Of a stretch of DNA of 64,000 bases, positions 1 through 16,187 are shown one piece after another. The translations under genes were made by a program, and so were the position numbers. The first letter of the stretch is position 1; each line of letters starts with the position of its first letter. The notes under the pieces are model-generated. The model had not been told where the DNA came from and did not search any database. It saw only the letters and a list, made by a program, of their open reading frames with translations. The DNA is from Galerina marginata (taxonomy: Eukaryota; Basidiomycota; Agaricomycetes; Agaricales; Galerinaceae), in the NCBI GenBank assembly GCA_023014335.1, contig JAECYW010000006.1:2356001-2420000 (forward strand). The letters run 5' to 3'.

Positions 1-2
1 TG

Positions 3-143
3 GAGGCCAGCAAGCAGCTTAACTTTGAGGGTAGGGTGCAAAGTATTTCTGGAAGCTGGTTCGAACTGGCTTCTAAAAATGCCAGCAATGATCGGCACTC
101 AGAGGGCAAGAGGGTGATGGTGTTGGGAGATGTTGCACCTTGA
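3..143 (+). CDS. 3' end of an unidentified gene, cut by the window edge
   Basis: An open frame runs in from the left edge and stops at TGA 141-143 (47 codons, beginning EASKQLNFEG). There is no start in view and no domain that I recognise, so it is called only because it is open to the edge. It could also be chance or untranslated sequence. Confidence 0.25.
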   Translation, partial: EASKQLNFEGRVQSISGSWFELASKNASNDRHSEGKRVMVLGDVAP

Positions 144-389
144 AAAGGGCCCATAAGAGTCCACCTGGAACAACACTAGCAGTCGCAAGTCGCTACACAG
201 CAGCCGCCAGAGGAATGCACAGACTTAACCGGATCAGCGGGGCAATCTCCGGGACAAGGACAAGAACGCCTGCCTTTGTCCCGGATATTTGCGGCATTTG
301 CAGCTTGCAAATTCTTGAGCCAAAGGCGATATTCTAAGGAGTTGGCGCTGCTCTCGTTCCATACATCTTCGAGCCCACTCTTCTGAGAT

Positions 390-716
390 GGCATGTTTGT
401 CGCGCGTCTGTTCACAGAGTGTATCCTGTAGTCACCGTGCCATGCGAGACAACGACAAAAATTGTGTGGGTATGTGGCCAATGATCTCCTCGCTGTCGTT
501 GTCAAACTGTATGAATTTGTCCGTTCATTCATGAGGGTCCAGTGGAATAGTCAGGAAAGCATTTGCTACTGAATCCAATGGCACAAGCATGTGCCCAATG
601 AAGTTGGAGGGTCCAATGAGAATATCGCCTTGCCCCACTTGGATCGTACGGGTGCGTGAGGTCGAACAACCGTGGGTCCGTGGCTGGTTTTTAGACTCCG
701 ACGTACGTTCTTGCAA
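390..716 (-). pseudogene. Decayed copy of the 5' end of the Rho exchange factor gene
   Basis: The stretch is closely similar to 5235-5460, which encodes the N-terminal part and DEP-domain start of the exchange factor described next. Shared peptides include PLDSVANAFLTIPLDPHE and EEIIGHIPTQF. Two in-frame stops, TGA at 525-527 and TGA at 432-434, stand where the intact copy has CGA (Arg). Similarity ends abruptly near 390, where the intact copy continues into HAISHPVAFTGRHIV. An extra piece of about 20 bp lies near 590. It is most simply a partial tandem duplicate that then decayed. The sequence further left (176-390) is not related to the functional gene. Confidence 0.7.
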
Positions 717-860
717 GAGCCAGGTTGGAGCCAGGTTGGATGGATAGATGGATGGACCAGGAGTCTAGGAAGAAAATAAAAGATCAGTAGTACGAGCAGG
801 GTATTACTTGGATGTTAGTCGAATAATATTGAGACGTTGCCTCGTGTTAGGTACTACCTA

Positions 861-3800
861 CTACTCGTACTCTCGTATAGATGATTCTACAGACATCCTG
901 GATATGTGAAATACACCATATTCCGTGGAAACTGTGCGAGAGGAAGCCGCAGATACAACAGTAGAGTATGATCTTCGAGGCAGTGGTGAAGAGCTCGGCG
1001 TTTGTGCTTGCACAAGCATACCCACTACCTGGGTCATGCCAGTGTGCAAGTCATGATTATTTGGAGCCTCGTCCATCATCACGAAATAAATTGGTTTCGT
1101 GTCTGGGCTTTGGTCGTTTGATCCATCGGTATGCGGATGTAGCTCTCGGCCGTCAGAAATACAACGTGCATAGAACCCTCGAACAACCTGCTCAAGTACA
1201 CCTGATTGGAGGTGTCGGATCTCAATAAAGAAATCGTTGAAAAGCAAAAAATAGGGCCAGCACATTGCAGCACTCCTTGCGCTCCATTCCCACTTGATAG
1301 GTTCTCCTGATCCACATGGATCCCCGTGCATGTTAAAAAAGAGGCCGAATTCTGGGGAATTGTTGTCAGCTCGCGAAATTGTGGATGACTGGACATCCAG
1401 CACCTTCATAACATAAAAGGAATTCGTCAACTCCTGAACGAAACATTCCTAATGCTCTTGAGGGTTTCCAGTTTTTTTGCTGGTGGAGGTAGGCGAAGTT
1501 TTCTGGTGGAGGAAATGGGGCCGGCTTCGAATCACTTAGTCGTAAAGATCAGCACTTATAGAGGTTATACAGTAACAGAGGTCTGGCACATACTCGTGAA
1601 CCCTGATGGAAAGAAAGTGTCCATCACAGGTGAGGAGAATGTCCCATGGGCTGAGGAAAGCGATGTCGTGATATTCAGCAATAGGGAGGAGGAAATCCCG
1701 AAATTGTTTGAACCAGTCCGTCCGGGGCGATAGGAAGCTCAACCGAGAGCTAATGACACCGGGAACGTTGGAACTTTCGTCGAGTGGAGCTTGCTTTACT
1801 TCAAGCAAACGCAGTACACAGTCAGTCTGTCGAAGTTAAACAGATTCGAGTGGTATGGCATTGAATTCATTCGGAAGGTTACTTACTGGTCTCTTGTATA
1901 TAAGAGCAATGACGGTACGATGGTCACAGGTGCCAACCTGAAAGCATATGATGTTTTTGGCCTTGCTAACAATTCTGGGACTCTCTCGCGACAACTGAGT
2001 TTGGGAAGATGGGGAGAGGACGAGCGCTTCTAGGCGGTACACGTAAAGTGCCTAAAGATATTATTATTTTAGAGATAATTTCTTGAAAGCATCGGATTTC
2101 ACATACCTCTTTAGTTAGAACGAGTAATAAGCGGCTATCCTCGAGAACTGCGCAACGCCTTGCCATATCCAAAGCAATGATGAGGCGGAAGGCTGAAAGA
2201 AAGCAGTCAGTAGATTTGCGATAATTTACCGTAATTACTTACAGGTAGGTTCGTCCGGCAGACCGACCCAGATACCGTCATTACATCCCAAGACAAGGAA
2301 GCTACGCCTATCTGGGTGTGCTAGATGCTGTTAGCATCGGGTTTGTTAAGAAAATACGCCAACGTACTGAAAGGTACAGCGCACATTACTTTGCCCATAT
2401 TTGACCAACGTTGCGCTTTGTCTCTTGCTTTAAGGGGCATGGGAATCGTGTTCTTGCTGATTTTCCGGACTTCAAAGGCCTTCACTGCTGCTTTTCGCAT
2501 TTCAGTGGCTTCGTCCAATTTCTGTTTCCACTCATTTACAGTCGCAGCAGACGGAGCACATAGCCTCAGGTGGGCGAGTCGTCCATCACAATACAACGTT
2601 AAGAGGTGCAAGGCAGGATCGGTTGGTGATCTTTGGATTGTATTGGTGAAACTTTGTCTCAGCAGGTCCAATAAAATTGGCTGGAAACGGTCAGCCAATG
2701 CAACCAACATAGTCAACGGCTTACTTGTTTATGCACAACATATTTCGTTTCCCTTCCGTATTCCTCAGGTTTTGTCATAACCACTGCATAAAATCATTAG
2801 CATAGCAACCTTGCTTATAAAAGCACCACTAACAACAATTGTCGAATAGAAAAGCGTATAGTGTACGCGTTTTCTTCGAGAGCCGACCCTCTTCAGTTCC
2901 AATGTATAATTCCCCCGAATGAACCAGGAATCGACTGCTGTTTGACAAATCTAAACCCTAAGGATAACGTTTAGTGAACGATCATAACATCAAGAACAGG
3001 ACGGACCATCCATTCCCAAAGGTCGAGAGTGATGTTATGAGCAGAGTGAATGGGTTCACCACTTGCATTAGAGACCGTCCAATCCATGTCCTTGACCACA
3101 TTATTCAGCTCCTTGACAATATTTGGGATGATAACGAAATCGTCGTGTTCCGGAGGCGTTTCAGACAGGATCCTGTCCAAATATGCTTTGTAGGTGGGAA
3201 GATGGGAAATAGGCTCATGCATTAAGTTTTTCAGATCTAGTAGACGACAATGACTCTTGTATTGCTGCACAATAAAAATAAGTACAGTAACGGTGCAGAG
3301 ACGCGGGGAAACCCACCTCGGCGAAAGTCAGGAAAGACGAGTTTTTAAACAGTTCATCGTCTACCCGGTATTCGGCGATTCGGAAGTTCAGCGCGTATGC
3401 TACATATGCGTCTTTGAACTCAATGACTGCATCCAAAAGTAAAGACGCAATGCTGCTTAGAAAAGGGTGTTGGGCGCGTTGGATCATACATAAGTTTTCG
3501 ACAAGATTTTTTTGATGCTCATATATCGTCGCATAGTTATAAAAAACATCGAAAATGAACTGATGAAGTTCATCAGGGGCGATTACAGGCGGGACTGCTT
3601 GGGAGAGTGGGATTATATACATCTAGAATAGGATCAACAACCATGATAAAATAACGGCAAAAAACAAGTTTGGCATCACTGACATTATTCATAGTTTCCA
3701 AATGTTTCAAATACGTTATCTCCGCTTCGATGAATTCAAAAAGAATTCTGAAAGTAGGTTAGGTCGTGGTGTTGGCGAACAGAGAGTAAGAACGAACTGA

Positions 3801-5771
3801 CGATTGACGAAGTGCTTCCTTGGTGTCTTTGAAGCGTTGCTTGATCCTCGCGGGTATCGTGTCAATCCACCCCCAACTCCTGGGCGGGCCAATACCCATC
3901 TCCGACTGGAGCGTGTGTATTCTAGACTGAGTAAGCATCGAATGAATCAACACAATAGCCTTTGCCAGTGGATCAGAATTAGAATCATTGGTTGGCGTCT
4001 GTGAGAAGAGCCACTGCAGGATGATACTGGTTTTTTGCAGATGTTCAATGGGCCGTTTAAGTAAGCGGGTGAGGTAAAGCTCAGAAGGCCATCCGTGTCG
4101 TGTCAGTTGTTGCCGAGATTGTCGCTGAAAGGCAAGGAAATCAGGGAGAACATCCAACAAACCAGCTTCGCATACATACCTGTAGAAACTGTCTGAATCT
4201 GGGATTAGAATCTATTTCTTTCCGCAACCTCTCTTGTGATCGCCCATAGTTCGGAATGTAGATCTGGTGTACTGGTTGGACCTTGAGCATAGCTTCGAAG
4301 AAAATTTCACCAATTCGATGGGTCAGAGGTCCTGCGGCGAGTCCATGCACCATCGAATCAAGTAGATGGCGGGTGCACTCGCGAAGATCAAGTACGTTGC
4401 TGAATACATCATGAGTGAAGTTTTGCAGAAGGTGGGTTGGTATAATGGATGCATGGCCCTCTCGCAAAGGATTGATAAATAAGACTTCGATAAGATTGAG
4501 GCTTTCGAGAAAACTATTTTCTCTCGCAAAAAGCCTATCAATGATCCTGTAGAATAATTGGAACATTGCCATCAGTAACTTGTAACGCGAAGGCTTCCGA
4601 AACAGTAGGAAATTACCTTTGCCTACTAAGTACACTCTGTGATAGTGACAGCAAATGCTCGGTTTCGGTGGGTTCTTCTTCCTGGAGCTTATGAATTTCC
4701 GTATGCAAATCACATAAAACGGAAAAGGGAATACCCTTCGAGATTAATTCATCGATTTAGCGTCAAGTTGATATATCTGAGGAAATAAGCCTCACCTTAC
4801 GAGGACATGAAAACGAATAGCATGGAACACCGTCAACACAGCGCGGAGAATAGCATGCACTCATCACCGGGATAACACCTGTAGGTTGTTGCTCGTCATC
4901 CGATAACACGTCCCATGTATTCCTATCCTTCAGAAACATGTACGCGTCCGGGTCATCGTCCAGGAACATGTACACGTCCGAATCGTCATCCCGAACCACA
5001 CGGTGGTCCCAATCCACTCCAAAAAACGACAGCAGGTTTTGAAGACTTCGAGCGATATAGAGAGCGAGCAACCTGTTCGTGCTTTTGGTCCCATGATTGG
5101 TTTCAAGATCATGTTGAATCTGGCGTTGAATAGCCGACTACATTTAAGAAATATTAATTGAACTGCATTGAGTTCGGCAAGGAAACTGAGGCTCACAACA
5201 ATGTGCCTCCCCGTAAATGCCACAGGGTGTGAGATGGCATGTTTGTCGCGGGTCTGTTGACAGATTGTATCTTGTAGTCGCCGTGCCATGCGAGACAACG
5301 ACGAAAATTGTGTGGGTATGTGGCCAATGATCTCCTCGCTGTCGTTGTCAAACTGTATGAATTTGTCCGTTCGTTCATGAGGGTCCAGTGGAATAGTCAG
5401 AAAAGCATGCGCTGCTGAATCCAATGGCACGGGCATGGGTCCAATGAGAACCTCGCCTTCCGGATGGTCCTCTGCAGGATCATCTATATGAGACGAGGGT
5501 TCAAAAAATTGACGATGCTCGTGAATGACGGCCTCCATTTGCTCATATTCTTCATCCGAAACTGTGGGGTTGGATTTCATTGGTGGTTTGCCTACGCATG
5601 AACTTGAGCGCCCGTGGACGAAGATTTGGTTGAACGCAGGTTACTATCTCCCACGGGATACTTGGTTGCAAACTAGTCCCTCTTCGGCGGTTTCAGCTTC
5701 GGCCTACGGCGAGCAACAAGATTTTGGCCATCGGAAAAGGTAGAGAGGCGTGCACTGCCAGGCTCGGGCAT
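861..5771 (-). CDS. Rho-type guanine nucleotide exchange factor, DEP-DH-DH-PH-CNH
   Basis: Predicted to activate a Rho-family GTPase at the plasma membrane, as ROM1/ROM2 do for Rho1 in cell-wall integrity (family knowledge). Spliced domains in order: a DEP domain (5378-5030, AFTGRHIV..RLLALYIARSLQNLLSFFGV); the fungal RhoGEF cysteine motif (about 4800-4870, ACYSPRC..GVPCYSFSCPRK); a first DH domain (about 4690-3790, with DVFSNVLDLRECTRHLLDS and RLLKRPIEHLQKTSIILQWL); a second DH domain (about 3740-2990, ILFEFIEAEITYLKHLE, then LLDLKNLMHEPISHLPTYKAYL); a PH domain (about 2930-2480, LVHSGELY, YAFLFDN, VMTKPEEYG); and a C-terminal citron (CNH) domain (about 2450-880, ending PYFLLFNDFFIEIRHLQSG). 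Introns are about 50-60 nt. The one joining the DH domains starts GTCAGT and ends CTAACCTACTTTCAG, keeping frame. Translation may begin at 5771 (MPEPGSARLSTF) through an intron ending near 5597; the ATG at 5580 is the alternative. Tandem DH domains are unusual. Exact exon ends are inferred. Confidence 0.82.
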
Positions 5772-7805
5772 GAGTTGTTCTATATCGGAGGCCCTAAGTA
5801 GACATTAGAAAGGTAGAAAAATATTATTTCTAGCAGAACTCACAAATTCACAAATTTCAGGTTCCCCACTGGTTGTACAGAGTTTTGGAGTGCCTGGACT
5901 TCTTAAGTCCAGGTTCTTACTGTGTGACGCAATTTTTCTAACTCCGACGCTCTCTCACCCAAATTTTGGGATTTTTGAAAGTCCGACTTTTGTCTGCACA
6001 GCCTTCGCGTCGCGTCGCGAGTGCACGGCCTTTGCCTCGTGTAGGGAATGATCTGACGTGTGTTGTGCAGATGTTAATTGGCGGGTAAGTGAGGGCCTGT
6101 CGGGCAAATTTTAACTGTGATTATTTGAGATGATATTGGCGTCTGAGCTGCGTGGCTCGGTTGGGCGTGTTGGCACTTAAATTCACACTCAAGAATTAAA
6201 CACTGCACGGTATTCAAGATGGCAATAGCTGTCAGAGTGCAAGTGCAAATGTGACGGGCAACTGCGGTCAGGATGAGGAGTGGCGTCAAATATGGTGGGA
6301 ACAGACACAGTTCACGTAGCAGTCATGGAGGGAATCACGGTTGCCATCAGCAAGGTTTCATTTATTAACAGTGCGATTACATTAGAGGAAAATAAAAAGG
6401 GAAGGGAGCTGCAGATCCCGTTGAAAGGTTTGCGATACTTGAGAACACAAGGGCGGGTATCAATGGCAAGACAATGAGGAAGTAAGCAGGCCAACGTTAG
6501 GCGAGGACGACGGCGCGGATATTGGGAGGATGGCTGTCGGCAAGTAGATGGGGACTGTAAAGAGCGGCGCAGCAGCGCTGGAGAGCGGGGAAGAGAAAGA
6601 ACAATTGAGGCTTTGACGACGCGAGCAAATCATGACAGCTATCCCAGCAGAGTGGAAGGCAGGACTAACGATTTGAACAGTGGGGGTTAGACGTGCGAGA
6701 CAGCCGTGGCTTAGACGCAGCATTGTGAACAGGAATGGAAATAGGGTGAGACTGCTTACGAGGTGGTCAATGGTCATTGCACTGGGTCAACGAGAAGGAG
6801 TGTGGCTGCTCGCGAGTGCGGAATGGGAGAAGTGATGTGGGCTCTGTGGCGGCGTTGGGGATGCAGGGGTTGACTACAGTGGTGCCGGTGGAGATTGGTT
6901 GTGACAGCAAGGAGGCTACAAAGCTACGGCTGCCGCACAGGTAGAGGCAAGGCGAGATTCATGCATGATTCATGTTCTGAATTTGCATCGGGGGTGAAGC
7001 TGATGGCGAAAAAAAAACAAGGTCAATATAGGAGATTTGCAAAGTACCGTGAAAGAACATACCGACATTTTCGACTTTATCAACGACGGTGCAACAATGA
7101 AGGACGGGCTAAGCATGACGACGGAAGTGGATGAGAAGAGAGCGTGAGTGGGGGGGGGGTTGGGGGGGGGGGGGGGGGGGGGGGGGATGAGGGGCAAGGG
7201 GCAAGGGGAATGTTGACATTGAGCTGCCGAAGATGACGGAAAACTAAAAATAGATGGCGGCGTTTGCCTGCTCGTTGAGCGTTAACACCTGTGCGATTTT
7301 TGACCAATACAAGAACGAGGCTCCTACATCGATAGGTCAGGTCCTACGCCATTATCTGTCCATGTCGCCTCTGCCGATGTCTATATGTCGAACATAGCTC
7401 CGCAGTCGACGCTATTTGCTATATGTTACCTTTTTGTGTAGCTTAATATTGTCGCATGTTTGGGTTGTGGTGCATAGTGATCATCTGGAATGTAGTTCAT
7501 GTCGACAATTTGATGCCGTGTGCAGTCAGTGTGCGGCGTAACGGGCATTTCATGGAGATAAAAGCGAATATAATTTTGATTTTGCTCACAACAATATTAA
7601 CTCGCACGGGTGTGTCTGCCGAAGTCCAGGCGTTGCCCGTAGGGCTATATTTGGGAATCCACAACTGTCCACAAAGCCGGATGGCGGATGGCATGTCCAT
7701 TTTCAGACTCCGACGTACGTGGCGGTCACTCACAGCGATCAAGGTGATTCTCGTCACCGACGTTGACGTCCTGCTCTCCAGTTCTCTACCTCAACCCTCA
7801 ACCTA
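5772..7805. other. Long divergent intergenic region
   Basis: No gene is supported between the exchange factor (left, minus) and the p24 gene (right, plus); the small open frames here have no domain and no splice support. It holds a hairpin at 5893-5913 (arms CCTGGACTT and AAGTCCAGG, loop CTT) and a guanine tract at 7150-7186. The last few hundred bases should contain the p24 promoter. Confidence 0.5.
7150..7186 (+). repeat. Poly-G tract
   Basis: Ten G, two T, then 25 consecutive G. It is long enough to form intramolecular G-quadruplexes, and its length is prone to sequencing and replication error. Confidence 0.9.
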
Positions 7806-8736
7806 ATGCCTCTGCTTCTTCATTTACTCCCTTCTTTCCTCTTCTTTCTATACCTTTCAATAGCTGTGAAAGCATCAGCGCTAACCACCGCAATCGCCCC
7901 TAACGAACGGGTGTGTTTCTACGCGGACGTGGATAAAGCTGGAGAGAAAATCGGGGTGAGGTCTTTCGCTTATGTTCGTTGAGCTGAAGTTGATTTGTTT
8001 CTATCTAGTTCTACTATGCTGTATGTCTTTGCCTAGCCGAATTACCAGAATTCGCGTGTGCTAACAACATGTTCTTAATCCCCCAGGTGCAATCCGGCGG
8101 CTCCTTCGACATTGACTTTGATATCAAAGATCCCAATCAAAAAGTCATTCTAGACGGCGAACGCGAGCGACAGGGCGACTACGTCCTCACCGCAAACACC
8201 GTCGGCGAATACTCGTTCTGCTTTGAGAACGACATGTCCACACTCACGGACAAGCTCGTCGATTTTGATATCATGGTGGAAAGTGAGCCGCGTCGCGAAG
8301 CGCCTGCGAAGCCTGGCCAAATCTCGGAGCATACGAGTGCATTGGAGGAGAGCGTATTCAGGCTGAATGGGATGCTGATGAATATTAAGAGGATGCAGAA
8401 ACAGTGAGTCGACTTTGGTTTGTTTTGTATTTTTATGTTCACGATTGGAACTAGCCATCATACGCAAGAGAATCGTGGTTTCTCAGTGGTCAAGTCCACG
8501 CAGAAGTGAGTAAAGCTTTTAGGTGTCACCTGCTGCAAATTTTAACTATTTCTCCCACTAGCCGGCTGTTCTGGTATGCGATTTTCGAGAGTTTGGGTGT
8601 TATAACTATGGCTGTGTACGCATTTCTCTTTTTCCTACGTTCCCGAAATTTATCTTGTCCGCCTCTTTCAACAGGCTTCAAGTTTACATCCTTCAAACAT
8701 TCTTCACAAAGACAGGCAGAAGATACAAGGTGTAAT
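7806..8736 (+). CDS. p24 family (emp24/gp25L) cargo receptor
   Basis: A type I membrane protein of COPII/COPI vesicles that helps sort cargo between ER and Golgi (family knowledge). Start MPLLLHLLPSFLFFLYL is a signal peptide. The GOLD domain follows (VQSGGSFDIDFDI, GEYSFCFENDMSTLTDK), then a coiled coil (SALEESVFRLNGMLMNIKRM), then the family block HHHTQENRGFSVVKSTQ, one membrane span (WYAIFESLGVITMA), and the cytosolic tail LQTFFTKTGRRYKV with the FF motif used for COPII binding. Exons by splice signals: 7806-7955, 8009-8020, 8087-8403, 8455-8505, 8562-8615, 8675-8736. The second exon is only 12 nt (FYYA) but fits the family. Sequence is closest to the gamma-type Erp proteins, from memory of the family. 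Confidence 0.92.
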
Positions 8737-9616
8737 AACCACTCCGCATGCCTCGCGCCGCTCATGTATTTATGACCCGATAATATTCGATGCTTACTCT
8801 GTACCCTTCTGGCTCAAGTCAAAGTCTATTGTTTCATGAACTGCGTACGTACTGTAGGGGGTGCATGCTCAGAGGCGCTCTGTGGCCATTTTGCGGACTA
8901 TACACGCCCTTTTGTCTGGGCTGAGCGCTGCGTCCAACGTCAAGAAAACGAGTGCACTATCATAGACAATACTTGTTCAACCCTTGCTCCATTCGTTCTA
9001 TGTGTTTAGGATTTATTTTTCAACACACTCGAAGTCTTCCTGAAAACAGCAGATGGTGGAAGATCTAAACTCAAGCATGTTTCTTCATTTCTATGTCCCC
9101 AAATATTCGACTATTCTTGATGGGACCCGGTTTTAGGCATAGGTTGCATGCTGAACGAGTGACAGGCAAAGGATGCGCAATGAGGTTTGGCTAATCACTG
9201 AGGAAGAAGTATTACTGAATTTCTGACCGGCGCAAATGCTGAAGCAAAGTCCATTCGAAATCCATGTCCATTATCGCATTCTTTTTCTAAAGCTGATCGG
9301 GTGACTCCTATTTGTATCGTATGTGTAATACTATGACAGTACGACTTGCGGGATTTAATCGAGGTCGCTCTTGTAAGGGAGACAAAGAGAAGTTGGGTGT
9401 CAGAAGGTGGAAGTTGGAGCCAGTATCAGATACAGAGAGAGCAAGAGGAGAAAAGAGGGAGAAGGGAAGGAGGAAGCATAGTGTCACGAGCAAAAGCAAT
9501 TGGATATTATTTAACCGTAATGGAAGGCAACGAGAGAGAAGAGAGAAGAGCAGGCTCAGCCCATTAAATAAGGCCCTGCCGTGTCATCGTCGAAGACTAT
9601 TCATCTGAGGGGGATC
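8737..9616. other. Convergent intergenic region
   Basis: The p24 and Gvp36-like genes end towards each other here. It should hold both 3' untranslated regions. Short open frames at 9312-9608 are purine-rich and low-complexity; no gene is supported. Confidence 0.5.
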
Positions 9617-10936
9617 TCAGTGGTCCCTGGACTTCCTAGTGTTAACACTGCATCAGCATCCAGCGCTCGTAGGCAAAAAAAGAGAAAAGACGCACCTATA
9701 CTCGCCCTCTGCGGCGACGCTGAGCTCTTCGATCTCGCCCTGGACAGAGGAGAGCGCCTCGGCGGCGATGCTGAAGTACATGAGCTGTGCTTTGATGAGC
9801 TCGTTCAGGTTCTTGATGGGTTCGGGCTGTGAGAGAGAAAGAAGATGGAGTTGTGGGTGGGACGCGAAAGTAAAGGACGGATGTTTGACGCACGTTTTCC
9901 AAGACAGTCTTCATGAGCGTGATGGCGACCTCGGTCTTTTGAACGAGGTCATCCTCTGCGTTCTCGACTTCGAGGCGGGCTTGTTCTTGCTTCGTAGGAC
10001 TGGCGCTCTTCAGTCTACGAGTTTTAATCATACGTGCGTGTCAGTAAGCCAATGAGAAGAATAGAACGGAAGGAAAGAGGATACTGACGACTGCTTCGCA
10101 GAGTCCAGCTCCAACCTGCTAACCCGCACAGCCTGCCTGGCCTTCATAGCCACCGCAATCGAGGCATTCAGCGTCGTCTGCCAGGGGTGCAAGAAATTTT
10201 CCTGGACAGCCAAGTCCTGGTCCAGCCGTGCTGCGGACACCTTCTCCCAACCGTTTCCATACAGAGAAAGAGCCTTGCCCAGCCTGTCGGTCTCCGCGGT
10301 GGCGCTGGTGGTCGAGCTCGCGACGGCGAGAGCAGCAGAGTTGGCTGCGCGGGTGAGGGCGTGCGGGAGGGTCTTGTGCTGGGACGGGGGTGGGGCCGCT
10401 GGGGCGGCGGGCGCGGGGAGGTTGGTGCCTTTGAGGTTGGTCGCGGCGAAAGAGGTGATGTTGTACCCGATTGAGGAGGAAAACTCGGAGAGGGACTCCT
10501 GGATCTGCACGGGGTAGTCGTAGGTCTCGGACTCGTAGACTTTGGTTATCCTTCAGGAGTGGAGTGGGTGAGTAGACTGGATAAGATAACGGAGAGAGCA
10601 ATGCGTACTTGAGAATGGAGATGTGCGCGGCGCGAAGAGCGTCGACTCGGGCCTCGAGGTCTTTGTATTCTGTACGCCAAAAATGAACACATACGCCGTC
10701 AGTAATTGATGTTCTACTCAGGAGCACCCTGTCCTTCCTCCCTGAGGCCTGACAGACCACACCCGAATATAAAACCACTTACCCTGAGGCAGCTCCGTAA
10801 TCTCATCAGGCGCGACCTGGCCTAAGCGCTCGCGGGTAGCCTGCACGCTCGAGTTGAAGCCTTTGCTGAGCTTGGTGCCAGCCTGGGCAAAGTTGATGCT
10901 CGAGATGCTTGATTGCAGCTTGCTCCAGCCTTCCAT
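9617..10936 (-). CDS. GVP36: BAR-domain protein of the Gvp36 type
   Basis: Gvp36 proteins are Golgi and endosome peripheral proteins that bind curved membrane through a BAR dimer (family knowledge). The chosen start, MEGWSKLQSSISSINFAQAG, aligns in layout with other family members and leads into RERLGQVAPDEITELPQ, then EYKDLEARVDALRAAHISILK and ITKVYESETYDYPVQIQES. The long helices follow (RLGKALSLYGNGWEKVSAARLDQD.., EQARLEVENAEDDLVQKTEVA, IKNLNELIKAQLMYFSIAAEA). The last exon, joined across an intron ending ACACTAG, gives the family ending EGEYRKSRDH. About six exons. The frame stays open upstream of 10936 without an ATG, so an upstream start exon cannot be excluded. Several alanine/proline stretches lie inside the BAR helices. 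Confidence 0.85.
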
Positions 10937-14752
<3,816 letters not shown>

Positions 14753-16187
14753 CGGTAACCCTCGGCGGTGGTGTGGTTACATTGAATATGTTGTCAGAGA
14801 TCTGGCTTGTAGAACAGACGTCGGATGAAGATTCTAATCAAGAAAGTGGGGTTTTTCGACTACTCGGTATGCTTTAGTATTCTTTACTGTGCACACCGAG
14901 CTGTGGTCTATGCAGCGACTCTGTTGGCCTCGTAGTTGGCCTAACTCACCAGCACTGGTTGAAATATTCGTCACTCAGAGTCACTCAGAGTTTCGCAAGT
15001 TGCGTTGTCAATATTGATTTGACTACAGACCCAGAATGAGGGAATAATACAGTAATTCTACATATTTATTCTTCACGATGACCGGAATGGAAGATAAAAT
15101 TTATGTGCATACAAGAATGGGTTGGAAACGAGAAAGCCTGCGATATGGGCAGCAGATTATGGGATTGTACATAAAATGAAATGGTAGATGGTAGATGCAA
15201 GGGAATGAGACAAAGGCAAGTGTAGGGGTCATATTTATAGGCATACAGATGTTTGGAATCGGGATTGTACATTTTGATGTTGCTAGGTTAGCTGGCGGAG
15301 TTGGGATGGAGAGGAAGGGAGAAGAGGAAAGTCGGCTTTGAACAGAATCGGAAAAAATTATGAGCAAAGGTAGAAAAAAGTTCTCTACGAGAAAGAGGAA
15401 AGGAAAAGAAAGGATGCGTGGAGCAGGTGCGAATCGTCAGCTCTTGCCCATCACAGCCGGGTCAGAATCCTTTTCTAGATTCTGCGCGTACATATAGCTA
15501 AGGAGTAAGACATAAACCCAGTTGAGAGGTCCACCTGGTAATTGGGCGGAGTCCCGAGTCCCGTCCCCGAATCCAGAAACGCAGATGGAGAGCATTCATC
15601 AGTGCGAGTTCCAAATTTAGCATGGGGTATGTAGAACATTCATCCACCATGAGCATGACTCTGCGAAAGGTGCCTCGCCGGGTCATGCAGGCAAGAGCGA
15701 GGTGCATGAGCGAGGAGGCGAGCCGGTTGGATGGATGCCTGGCATCGATCGATCGGTTGGTCTCAAGAAAGCACACACGAAAGCGCGATAGCCTCCCGTC
15801 TAATCGTGAACCGCTGTAAGTATAAGCCTAAGCATCGCGCCGTATCTCTCTGTCGAGTGTATTTTTGGATGTGGGATGACGGGAGCCCCGGATGGCACTG
15901 GTTAGAGCGGAGACGGACAAAGGTCGGAAGGTCGGGCGCTTTGATAGGCTGATAAGAGATCCTCGAGACTCGAAGAGGAATGGCTATTCTTAACCCATTG
16001 CTTTGCGCGTGCCGACTTTGTCCGAGAGATAGTGCGCATCGGGTGGATGTGGGATGACGAGATGAATGATGAGGAGGTGGCGACTCGGCTTTGGGTGGGT
16101 GTAGGAAGGCAGAAAACGGTCCGGGTACCAACGAGGGAGAAACATAGAGAAGGTGATCATGAGTGACATCATGTTGGGCGTGTATGG
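14753..16187. other. Convergent intergenic region
   Basis: The GluRS and PP2C genes point towards each other across 1.4 kb. It should include both 3' untranslated regions. Open frames on the minus strand at 15498-15776 and 15763-16131 have biased, proline- or serine-rich composition and no domain, and I do not call them genes. Confidence 0.45.

Noticed and set aside
6895..7307. Small frames around the poly-G tract
   Set aside because: Poly-Pro/Gly translations of the homopolymer; no gene support.
10119..10778. 219-codon frame overlapping the Gvp36-like gene
   Set aside because: A different frame of the same strand through introns; the BAR-domain frame explains this stretch.
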